The notes under the pieces are model-generated. The model was not told the origin of the DNA and made no database searches. It was given only the letters and a program-made list of their open reading frames with translations. From Streptacidiphilus rugosus AM-16 (GTDB lineage: Bacteria > Actinomycetota > Actinomycetes > Streptomycetales > Streptomycetaceae): a stretch of DNA of 64,000 bases. Positions 34,467-42,136 of the stretch are shown here, in pieces. The stretch lies in contig NZ_JQMJ01000004.1 in assembly GCF_000744655.1 (NCBI RefSeq), positions 2,852,001 to 2,916,000 on the forward strand, in the 5' to 3' direction. Positions within the stretch are counted from its first letter, which is position 1, and every line of letters starts with the position of its first letter. Both the position numbers and the translations under genes were made by a program.

Positions 34467-35317
34467 CCAAGCTCCGAATTCTGCGCACGGCCGGGACGTT
34501 GAGCCTGCTCGCGCTCCCGTTCCTCGGGGGCGTCGCGCACGCGGACACCGCCGCGCCGTCGGGGTCGGACTCACCGTCCCCCGCGGCGTCGACGAGCGCC
34601 GCTTCCGCGCCGGCCGGAACCTCGTTCCGCACCGCCGGCGCACTGACCCCCGGCCAGACCGCCCAGGCGTCGGGGGCGGTGGGCGACTACTTCTACTGGT
34701 CCTTCCAGGCGAAGGCGGGTCAGCGCCCGAACGTGACAGCCACGGTCCAACTGCCGCCCGCCGCCAAGCGCCAGGGCGCGGAGACCTGGCGTCTCGACCT
34801 CTACGACGGCCTCCGCCGCGCCCAACCCTGCGTCGACGGCTCTCCGCAGGCGCAGGCCGGCGGCGGCTCCGACTCGGTGCAGCTCAGCTGCACGCTGCCG
34901 ACCGTCCGCAGCTCGGCCGAGACCTGGTCCGACGACCCGCTGCCGGGCACGTACTACGTCCGGCTGACCGTCGGCGACCTCGCGGAGCAGGATCTGGGAC
35001 TGCCGGTCGGCGCACAGCTGAGCCTGGCCGCACCGTCGGACTCCGACGCCGCCGCCGGCGGTTCGCTCTCCACGCCGCTGTCCCTGCCGACCGCGGGCCC
35101 GAGCGCCACGCCGGCGGCGACGGACGGAAGCCCGGCGCAGAGCGCGTCCGCCTCGGCCGCACCGGCCGCCACCGGCTCGTCGTCGGGCTTCTTCTCCGGT
35201 CTGTTCTCCGGTGGGAACGCCCGCTGGTGGTGGACCGGAGGAGGCGCGGTCGCGGCCGCCCTCGCAGGCGTCCTCGGCTTCACGCTCACCCGCCACCCGC
35301 GCCGCTGGTTCTCCTGA
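34463..35317 (+). CDS. Exported, C-terminally anchored partner of the VWA protein
   Basis: 284 aa. Signal peptide (LLALPFLGGVAHA), a beta-sandwich-like domain of about 160 residues (TPGQTAQASGAVGDYFYWSF, TYYVRLTVGDLAEQDLGLPV, resembling the second domain of the VWA neighbour), a Ser/Ala/Pro spacer and a terminal helix (WTGGGAVAAALAGVLGFTL) with basic tail. I do not recognise a named family. The GTG start shares GTGA with the stop of the VWA gene and has GGAGGG upstream. A 16-bp hairpin follows the stop. Confidence 0.7.
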   Translation: MTKLRILRTAGTLSLLALPFLGGVAHADTAAPSGSDSPSPAASTSAASAPAGTSFRTAGALTPGQTAQASGAVGDYFYWSFQAKAGQRPNVTATVQLPPAAKRQGAETWRLDLYDGLRRAQPCVDGSPQAQAGGGSDSVQLSCTLPTVRSSAETWSDDPLPGTYYVRLTVGDLAEQDLGLPVGAQLSLAAPSDSDAAAGGSLSTPLSLPTAGPSATPAATDGSPAQSASASAAPAATGSSSGFFSGLFSGGNARWWWTGGGAVAAALAGVLGFTLTRHPRRWFS

Positions 35318-35324
35318 CAGCGGC

Positions 35325-35361
35325 ACCGCCGCCTGCCCGCGCGTCGCGGGCAGGCGGCGGT
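35325..35361. terminator. Bidirectional terminator hairpin
   Basis: A 16-bp perfect stem (ACCGCCGCCTGCCCGC with its complement at 35346-35361) and loop gcgtc, eight bases after the stop at 35317 and 39 bases from the end of the convergent small membrane-protein gene. Confidence 0.88.
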
Positions 35362-35399
35362 CACCTCGAAGGAGAGCGGCAGCCAGGGCCGACCGGCCG

Positions 35400-35558
35400 T
35401 CAGCGTCGGCGCGGAGCCAGCTTGTAGAGGGCCAGTCCGGCGGCGATGAGGGTGGTGGCGGCGACGAACATGGCCAGTGAGTGGTAGCCGAAGCCGGTCG
35501 CGGCCAGGGTCGCGCCTCCGGCGCCGGCGGTGCCGATGCCAACGGGACGGGTGTACAT
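35400..35558 (-). CDS. Small membrane protein, 52 aa
   Basis: MYTRPVGIGTAGAGGATLAA begins a 52-residue protein with two hydrophobic stretches (GGATLAATGFGYHSLAMFVAATTLIAAGLAL) and a basic tail KLAPRRR. The GAGGAG ribosome site six bases before ATG 35558 is the best in the neighbourhood, which makes a real small gene likely. It follows the GT2 glycosyltransferase gene by 72 nt on the same strand, so it may be an accessory membrane component of that enzyme. The segment resembles the C-terminal sorting end of surface proteins but has no LPxTG. Confidence 0.7.
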   Translation of the reverse strand: MYTRPVGIGTAGAGGATLAATGFGYHSLAMFVAATTLIAAGLALYKLAPRRR

Positions 35559-35630
35559 GGGTTCTCCTCGGATCGAGCTGGCAGGGGGACGGGGACAGCG
35601 GGAGAGAAGGTCGTTCACCGGAGCGTGTGG

Positions 35631-36776
35631 TCAGGTGGCCACCCAGCGCTCCTCCTTGCGGCGGATCAGCCCCCACAGCGAGGAGAAGAACACCGCGTGC
35701 TGGAACAGGTCGTAGAACATCTCCGGCACCAGCACCACCGCCACGAGCATCTGCAGCGGACCGCCGCGCCGCACCGAGACGACCTTCTCCAGGACGAAGA
35801 CGATGCCGATCGCGGTCCAGAACGGGGACAGCCCGGGCAGCCCGTAGACGGTCAACTGCAGGGCGATCAGGACCAGGTAGGCCATGAAGCTCAGGGCGCC
35901 GAAGCCCAGCATGAACTGCTGCACGAAGTACGGGGCGGTGACCCGGGTCCAGCCGTAGTCGCGCAGGTTCTCCAGGGCGCCGCGCTGCCAGCGCAGGCGC
36001 TGGTGCCAGAGCTTGGAGAGGGACGGCATCACCTCGGTGACCACGGCACAGGCCGCCGGGGACATCGCCCGGTAGCCGAGCGTCTTCACCGCCTTGGTGA
36101 TCTCGTCGTCCTCGGTCAGCGAGGCCAGGCTGTAGAACTCGGTGCCGCCGCCGATCCTGCCGCTGCGGCGCGCGGCCCTGACCTCGCGCAGCACCCGGGC
36201 GCGGAACACCGTGCCGGTCCCGGTGAGCACCTGGGCCCGGTTGCCCCGTCGGGCGACCTCCCAGGAGTACCGCTCGAACTCCATCCGCTGGAGCAGCCCG
36301 AGGAACCCGCCGCCCGACTCACCGTAGAAGACGCCGCCCACGGCGCCGACCTTGCGGTTGAACGCGCCGAGCGCGGTCTCCAGGAACTCGGGCGCGAGCA
36401 CGGTGTCGGCGTCCTGCACCAGCACCAGGTCCCGGTCGTCGAGGGCGGGCAGCGCCCAGGCCAACGCCTGGTTGAGGGCACCGGCCTTCTTGTCGCGGTT
36501 ACCCATGGTGGCGAAGACCTGCGCGCCGTGGGCCGTCGCCACGGCGGCGGTCTCGTCGGTGCAGTTGTCCGTCACGACGACGATGGCGTCGGGAGCGCGG
36601 TGCTGCTGCCACAGGCCGTCGATGGCGGCGGCGATGCGGTCCTGCTCGTTGTGCGCGGGTATCAGCGCGATCAGCCGGGCGGGAGTCTCCTCCTCCCCCG
36701 GTGCGGCGTGGGCGGGACGCCGGGCATGCCGCCCACCGGGCACGGACGTGTCGTGCGGTGGCGCGAGGAGAGACAA
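35631..36776 (-). CDS. Membrane GT2 glycosyltransferase (processive, cellulose/chitin/hyaluronan synthase-like)
   Basis: 381 aa. GT-A domain: LIALIPAHNEQDRIAAAID, VVVTDNCTDETA, LVLVQDADTVL (DxD), SLTEDDEITKAVK (the TED base) and HQRLRWQRGA (QxxRW), all intact. Four hydrophobic C-terminal segments follow. The presence of QxxRW implies a polymerising enzyme. The start is a TTG at 36776 with GGAG five bases before it; a GTG at 36743 is an alternative. No cellulose-synthase PilZ or BcsB partner is adjacent, but an SGNH esterase and a GGDEF-EAL protein follow on the other strand, suggesting a c-di-GMP-linked surface polysaccharide. Confidence 0.9.
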   Translation of the reverse strand: MSLLAPPHDTSVPGGRHARRPAHAAPGEEETPARLIALIPAHNEQDRIAAAIDGLWQQHRAPDAIVVVTDNCTDETAAVATAHGAQVFATMGNRDKKAGALNQALAWALPALDDRDLVLVQDADTVLAPEFLETALGAFNRKVGAVGGVFYGESGGGFLGLLQRMEFERYSWEVARRGNRAQVLTGTGTVFRARVLREVRAARRSGRIGGGTEFYSLASLTEDDEITKAVKTLGYRAMSPAACAVVTEVMPSLSKLWHQRLRWQRGALENLRDYGWTRVTAPYFVQQFMLGFGALSFMAYLVLIALQLTVYGLPGLSPFWTAIGIVFVLEKVVSVRRGGPLQMLVAVVLVPEMFYDLFQHAVFFSSLWGLIRRKEERWVAT

Positions 36777-37080
36777 AGGAACTCCGAGCGAGTGGTGCGT
36801 GCCGCTGCCCGGATCCCCCCGGTGCGAGCTTGCCGAACTTCACAAATCCTCCACGAGATCCCGGAGAACGGAGGAGCTCGTGTCACTTTCGTGCACCAGC
36901 CGTGATCAATCGACTACAGAACACATAGCCCACTGACAGCTTCGCCCGCCCCGGATGGACTGAACGGGCCAGGGCCGGTTCAGTCCCGTGGATACGCCTT
37001 CCACCGGTCCCGGGTCGCGACGAGTCTGGAAACACCGGCCGGCCACGGAATCTCACCTCTCCTCACTCCTGGGACCACCC
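36777..37080. other. Divergent promoter region, GT2 and SGNH genes
   Basis: About 300 bases between divergent starts. The centre (36885-36935) is AT-richer (tgatcaatcgactacagaac) and likely holds one or both promoters. The frame open from 36988 into the SGNH gene lacks a good start. No RNA gene or riboswitch recognised. Confidence 0.45.
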
Positions 37081-38679
37081 ATGAAGCGACTCGTCACCCT
37101 CACCGCCCTGGCCGTCGCCGGCCTGCTGGCACTGCCGCTCGCGCCCGCCGACGCCTCCGCCCCGGTCGCGTCCGCCCCGGTCGCGCCCGCGGCGACGCCG
37201 ACCTCCGCAACCCCACCGCAGTTGAAGATCCTGCCGCTCGGCGACTCGATCACGGCCGGCTACCAGAGCTCCACCTGGAACGGCTACCGCGGCCCGCTCA
37301 TGCAGCTGGTCGGGCAACAGACCCGGTACACCGTGAACTTCGTCGGCACCCAGTTCAGCGGCACCATGGCCGACAACGCGAACGAGGGTCACAGCGGCTA
37401 CGAGATCCAGGGCATCCTCGACAACGTCGACGGCTACCTGGCGGCCAATCACCCCGACGCGGTGCTGCTGCACATCGGCGTCAACGACCTCAACAACAGT
37501 GACGACGACCACGCGACCGCGGCCACCCGGGCCGAGACCCTGATCGACCGGATCTTCACCGACCAGCCGGGCGTCACGGTCATCATGCAGGGCCTGATCC
37601 CCACGACCGCGGGCGTCCCGGCCAACCCGGCCCTGCCGGGCCTGATCAACACCTACAACGACCAACTCCGCGCCTGGGCCCCCGGCGAGGTGCAGGCGGG
37701 CAGGCACTTCACCTTCGTCGACGCCCCCGCCCTGACCCCGTCCCAGTTCGCCGACGGCCTGCACCCGGACGACGCGGGCTACAGCCGGATGGCCCAGGCC
37801 TTCTACACCCCGCTCGACCAGGCCTTCACCAAGGGCTGGGTGGTCGGCGGCCCGCCCACCCCGTACGAGACGCCGACGCCCGCCCGGCCCGCCCGGGTGG
37901 CGGCCGGTGACTTCAACGGTGACGGCAAGCTGGACGTGGTCGGCATCGACGCGAACAACAACATGCAGTTCTACCCGGGCAACGGCGCCGGTGCCGTCAG
38001 CGGTCCCGGCACCGCGATGCTGGGAACCACCGGTCTGTGGGCCAACTTCAAGGCCATCGCCGCCGGTGACTTCAACGGTGACGGCAGGACGGACGTCGCC
38101 GGGATCGACGCCAACAACAACATGATGCTCTACACGGGCGACGGCGACGGCCACCTGACCGGCGGCACGAACATGATGCCGGGCACCAACGGGCTCTGGG
38201 TCAACTTCAAGGCCGTCACCGCCGGAGACTTCACCGGCACCGGTCACCTCGGCATCGCGGGCATCGACGCCAACAACAACATGATGTTCTATCCCGGTGA
38301 CGGCACCGGCCACCTCGGCAGCGGCACCGCCATGCTCGGCACCACCGGCCTGTGGACGGGCTTCAAGGCCGTCACCGCCGGAGACTTCACCGGCACCGGC
38401 CACCTCGGCATCGCGGGCATCGACGCCGACAACAACCTCAAGTTCTACCCGGGCGACGGCACCGGCCACCTCGGCAGCGGCACCGCCATGCTCGGCACCA
38501 CCGGCCTGTGGACGGGCTTCCACGCCGTGATGGCGGGCGACTTCACCGCCGCGGGAAAACTCGGAGTCGCCGGAATCGACGCCGACGACAACCTCAAGTT
38601 CTACCCCGGCGACGGCACCGGCCACCTCAGTGGCGGCACCCAGATGCTCCCCGGCAACGGCCTCTGGGTCGGCTTCTGA
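37081..38679 (+). CDS. Secreted SGNH/GDSL esterase with five FG-GAP-like repeats
   Basis: 532 aa. Signal peptide (LTALAVAGLLALPLAPADA). SGNH domain about residues 45-265: ILPLGDSITAGYQSS (block I Ser), HIGVNDLNN (block III, Gly-x-Asn-Asp) and FADGLHPDDAGYSRMA (Asp/His, block V). Then five about 52-residue units of the form AGDFNGDGKLDVVGIDANNN followed by MQFYPGNGAG, with Asp-rich loops expected to bind calcium. The last three copies drift to AGDFTGTGHLGIAG, losing the acidic loop. It probably deacylates an extracellular glycan; the repeats would form a partial propeller or binding surface. ATG 37081 is the start that yields a signal peptide. Confidence 0.9.
   Translation: MKRLVTLTALAVAGLLALPLAPADASAPVASAPVAPAATPTSATPPQLKILPLGDSITAGYQSSTWNGYRGPLMQLVGQQTRYTVNFVGTQFSGTMADNANEGHSGYEIQGILDNVDGYLAANHPDAVLLHIGVNDLNNSDDDHATAATRAETLIDRIFTDQPGVTVIMQGLIPTTAGVPANPALPGLINTYNDQLRAWAPGEVQAGRHFTFVDAPALTPSQFADGLHPDDAGYSRMAQAFYTPLDQAFTKGWVVGGPPTPYETPTPARPARVAAGDFNGDGKLDVVGIDANNNMQFYPGNGAGAVSGPGTAMLGTTGLWANFKAIAAGDFNGDGRTDVAGIDANNNMMLYTGDGDGHLTGGTNMMPGTNGLWVNFKAVTAGDFTGTGHLGIAGIDANNNMMFYPGDGTGHLGSGTAMLGTTGLWTGFKAVTAGDFTGTGHLGIAGIDADNNLKFYPGDGTGHLGSGTAMLGTTGLWTGFHAVMAGDFTAAGKLGVAGIDADDNLKFYPGDGTGHLSGGTQMLPGNGLWVGF
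37900..38679 (+). repeat. 156-bp tandem repeats encoding FG-GAP-like units
   Basis: Five units encode the repeats of the SGNH protein. The block containing aaggccgtcaccgccggaga begins at 38209 and again at 38365, exactly 156 bases (52 codons) apart, and the two copies are almost identical over most of the unit. The earlier copies have diverged. This indicates recent duplication within the gene. Confidence 0.85.
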
Positions 38680-38968
38680 CCCGCGGGGGCGGGAACGGCG
38701 GGACCGCGCCCGGTGCGGCCGTAGGCAGCGGTGGCGGGGCGGGTGCAGGACGGGCGGGCCGTCCCTGCACCCGTCCCCACGTGCGGAAAGAGAACCCCCG
38801 GGTTAACGTGGTGGGACAAGTGGGGCCAAACTGCTCAGGGCGTTGAGGAGGACCGCGAGGGGCCACGGAAGTCGCCCACTCGCGTACGGCCGGCCGACAC
38901 AGGCGCTTGCCACGACGCGGATGCGTCCGTCATTCCTCAGTCCCGCCGATCAGGCGCGTGAGGTGGCA

Positions 38969-41900
38969 GTGGTGGAAACTCCGCGACGAACGCGAAATCT
39001 TCTGTTGGCCGGTTTCACCGTGTGGGTCGCCATCCTCACGGGTGTGTACTACGCGGTGTCCAGTCAGCGACTGATATTCGTCGCCATCGGGCTCAGCGGC
39101 GTGGCCGCGATCGGCATCGGCGTCATGGTCAACCGCCCCGCGGGGCGCATGCCCTGGGTCCTGCTCGCGGCAGCGAACCTCAGCTTCGCCGCCGGCCAGG
39201 TCACCCAGATCGTGCTCATCCAGTTCCTGCACGAGGACCCGTTCCCCTCGCTCGCCGACGCGTTCTATCTGGCCACCTACGGGCTGTACGCCGCCGGGCT
39301 GTTGGGGTTCATCCGCTGGCGCACCTCCCGTCGGGACCAGGCCGGGCTCATCGACGCGCTGACCCTCACCGCCGGCCTCGCCCTGCTGATCTGGATCTAC
39401 GTGATCGTCCCCTACGCCCAGACACCGGGCCTGTCCTGGATCCAGAAGGCGATCTCGATCGCCTATCCGCTCGGCGACATCCTCGTGCTGGCCATGCTGC
39501 TGCGCCTGCTCGCGCTCCGTGGCGGCCGGAGCGTGTCGCTGCTGCTGCTCACCGGCGGCACCGTGGGCCTGCTCGCGTCCGACGTCGCCTACGCGCTCAT
39601 CCAACTCAACGGCACCTGGCACACCGGCACCGTCGTCGACCTGGGCTGGGCGGTCTTCTACGGGGCCTGGGGCGCGGCGGCGCTGCACCCCTCGATGACC
39701 ACGCTCACGGCGCCGGTCGCGCCGTCGCCGCCGGAGACCGCACGCGGACGCCTCGGCCTGCTGACCCTGGCCTCCCTGATCGCGCCGTGCATGCTGCTGT
39801 TGGCGGCGGCCCGGGGCGACACCCGCAACGCCGGCGTCATCGGCGCGTTCTCCGCCGTCCTGTTCCTGCTCGTGCTGTACCGCCTCTCCGGCGTGGCGGC
39901 CACGCACCGTCAGGCCGTCACCCGGGAGCAGGCGCTCCGTGTCGCCGTCGGCGCCCTCGGCCAGACCACCTCCGGCCACGACGTGGCGGTCGCGGTCGAT
40001 TCGGCCACGGCCGCGCTGCTCGCCAACCACCCCGGCCAACAGGCCCTGTTCGCCCTCAAGGACGACGGCGGGGTCTGGCTCACCTCCGCCGCGGACGGAC
40101 GGATCGAAACCGGACAGCCGCTGATCGGCGAGAGCGTGCGCGCCCTCGCGCCCGACGGACGGGCCCACCAACTCCCGCTGGCCAACCTGCCGCCGGAGCT
40201 GCGCGAGCGACTGGGCGGCCTGCACAGCGCGTTGATCTGTCCGCTCAACCTCACCGAGCCCGGCCTGCCGGACCTGCTCGTCGGCGGCCTCGTCGTCGCC
40301 GGGGACGAGCGGGACCTGGTCATGCTGCACGACAGTCTGGTCACCCTGATGACCCAGGCGGCGCAGGCGCTGCAGCGGATCCTCCTCAGCCGCGAGGTCA
40401 GCAAACGCAACAGCGAGGCCTACTTCAGGACCCTGGTGCAGAACGCGTCCGACCTGATCCTCATCCTCGACGGGGACCAGATCCGGTATGCCAGCCCCTC
40501 CGCGGGCCAACTGCTCGGCATGCCCGAACTGGTCGGCTGCCGGCTCACCGACCTGGTGCCGGGACAGGAGACCCACACCGTGCTGCGGACCCTGCAGCAG
40601 ATGCGGAACAACGACTACCGCGGCCGCCGTGAGCACTGGCGGATGCTGCGCGCGGACCAGGCCGTCATCGAGGTGGAGGCGCGCTGCAGCGACCTGCGGG
40701 ACGACCCCACCGTCGGCGGCCTCGTGCTGACCCTGCGTGACGTCACCGAACAGCGCAAGCTGGAGCGGGAACTGACGCACCGGGCCTTCCACGACCCGCT
40801 CACCGGGCTGGCCAACCGGGTCCTGTTCCAGGAGCGGGTCTCCCACGCGCTGACCCAGAGCGGCCGCGAGGGGACCGTCGTGGGCGTGCTCCTGGTCGAC
40901 GTCGACGACTTCAAGGTCATCAACGACGTGATGGGCCACCCGGTGGGCGACGAGCTCCTGGTCGCCCTGTCGCTGCGGCTGTCGACCGCGATGCGCGCGT
41001 CCGACACCGCGGCGCGCATCGGCGGCGACGAGTTCGCCCTGCTGATCGAGAACCCCATGACCCCCGAGGACGTGGAAGCCTTCGCGGACCACGTCCTTGA
41101 GGTGTTCGCGGAGCCCTTCCGGCTCAGCGTCGGGCCCGTCAGCGTCTACGCGAGCATCGGGATCGCCACCACCGAGGACAGCTTCGACCCCACGGAACTG
41201 CTCGGCCACGCGGACCTCGCGCTCTACGAGGCGAAGACCGCGGGCAAGCGGCAGTGGCACCGCTACCACCCCTCGCTGCAGACGGGCATGGTCGAACGCC
41301 ATGCGCTGCAGGAGAGCCTCGACCGGGCCGAGGTCGAGTCCTTCCAGGTCTACTACCAGCCCATCGTGGAGCTGAGGTCGGGACGGATGACCGGCTTCGA
41401 GGCGCTGCTGCGCTGGCCCCACGCCACCCGCGGCATGGTGATGCCGGAGGAGTTCATCAACCTCGCCGAGGAGAGCGGGCAGATCGTCCCGCTCGGCAGC
41501 TGGGTGCTGGTCCAGGCGGCCAAGGAGGCCGTCAACTGGCATGCGCTCGCCGCCGAGGGCGCCCATCCGGGACAGCCGGTCGCACCGCCGTACGTCAGCG
41601 TCAACGTCTCCCCGCGCCAGTTCCGCGACCGCAGCTTCCTGGACGTGATGCAGTGGGTCCTGGACCGCTCCGGCGTCGATCCGCGGTTCCTGGTGCTGGA
41701 GCTGACCGAGACGCTGCTGATCCGCCGCGACGAACGGATCACCGCCGACATGCACGCCCTGACCGACATGGGCATCCGCATCGCCATCGACGACTTCGGC
41801 ACCGGCTACTCCTCACTCAGCTACCTGCGGGAGTTCCCGATCTCCATTCTCAAGATCGACAAGTCCTTCACCGACGAACTCGGGCGCTCGCCACAGCAGT

Positions 41901-42115
41901 TCGCACTCGTCGAAGGCATCACCCACCTCGCGGACACCCTCGGCATGGAGGTCATCGCCGAAGGCGTCGAGAACTCCGTCCAGCAGGAACTGCTCATCTC
42001 GATGGGCTGCCCGCTCGGGCAGGGTTACCTGTTCGCACGCCCGATGGACGCCGAATCCGCGCAGTCGCTCGTGCTCGACGAGGCTGCCGGCATCGCCCCC
42101 AAGCAGGTCAGCTAG
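38969..42115 (+). CDS. Membrane GGDEF-EAL cyclic-di-GMP enzyme with GAF-like and PAS domains
   Basis: 1048 aa. An N-terminal block of about nine or ten hydrophobic helices, a GAF-like region and a PAS domain (YFRTLVQNASDLILIL) precede GGDEF and EAL. GGDEF is intact (ARIGGDEFALL) with an I-site RASD five residues before it, for product inhibition. EAL is intact: FEALLRW, NVSPRQF, ELTET, IDDFGTGYSS, KIDKSF, AEGVE. It could therefore both make and degrade c-di-GMP. GTG 38969 is chosen from GTGAGG just upstream; ATG 38921 is the alternative. The 289 bases before it hold no gene. Its stop lies 21 nt before the peptide-synthetase gene. Similar to the streptomycete Rmd/Cdg proteins. Confidence 0.9.
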   Translation: MVETPRRTRNLLLAGFTVWVAILTGVYYAVSSQRLIFVAIGLSGVAAIGIGVMVNRPAGRMPWVLLAAANLSFAAGQVTQIVLIQFLHEDPFPSLADAFYLATYGLYAAGLLGFIRWRTSRRDQAGLIDALTLTAGLALLIWIYVIVPYAQTPGLSWIQKAISIAYPLGDILVLAMLLRLLALRGGRSVSLLLLTGGTVGLLASDVAYALIQLNGTWHTGTVVDLGWAVFYGAWGAAALHPSMTTLTAPVAPSPPETARGRLGLLTLASLIAPCMLLLAAARGDTRNAGVIGAFSAVLFLLVLYRLSGVAATHRQAVTREQALRVAVGALGQTTSGHDVAVAVDSATAALLANHPGQQALFALKDDGGVWLTSAADGRIETGQPLIGESVRALAPDGRAHQLPLANLPPELRERLGGLHSALICPLNLTEPGLPDLLVGGLVVAGDERDLVMLHDSLVTLMTQAAQALQRILLSREVSKRNSEAYFRTLVQNASDLILILDGDQIRYASPSAGQLLGMPELVGCRLTDLVPGQETHTVLRTLQQMRNNDYRGRREHWRMLRADQAVIEVEARCSDLRDDPTVGGLVLTLRDVTEQRKLERELTHRAFHDPLTGLANRVLFQERVSHALTQSGREGTVVGVLLVDVDDFKVINDVMGHPVGDELLVALSLRLSTAMRASDTAARIGGDEFALLIENPMTPEDVEAFADHVLEVFAEPFRLSVGPVSVYASIGIATTEDSFDPTELLGHADLALYEAKTAGKRQWHRYHPSLQTGMVERHALQESLDRAEVESFQVYYQPIVELRSGRMTGFEALLRWPHATRGMVMPEEFINLAEESGQIVPLGSWVLVQAAKEAVNWHALAAEGAHPGQPVAPPYVSVNVSPRQFRDRSFLDVMQWVLDRSGVDPRFLVLELTETLLIRRDERITADMHALTDMGIRIAIDDFGTGYSSLSYLREFPISILKIDKSFTDELGRSPQQFALVEGITHLADTLGMEVIAEGVENSVQQELLISMGCPLGQGYLFARPMDAESAQSLVLDEAAGIAPKQVS

Positions 42116-42136
42116 CAACCAGCGCGGAGCCCTCAC

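Noticed and set aside
38680..38968. A c-di-GMP riboswitch before the GGDEF-EAL gene
   Set aside because: I could not find the conserved GEMM core or matching stems; the hairpins there are weak.
38930..41755. A 941-codon antisense frame opposite the GGDEF-EAL gene
   Set aside because: No family motif, Gly/Gln/Arg/Val-rich, lies wholly opposite a gene with intact catalytic motifs.
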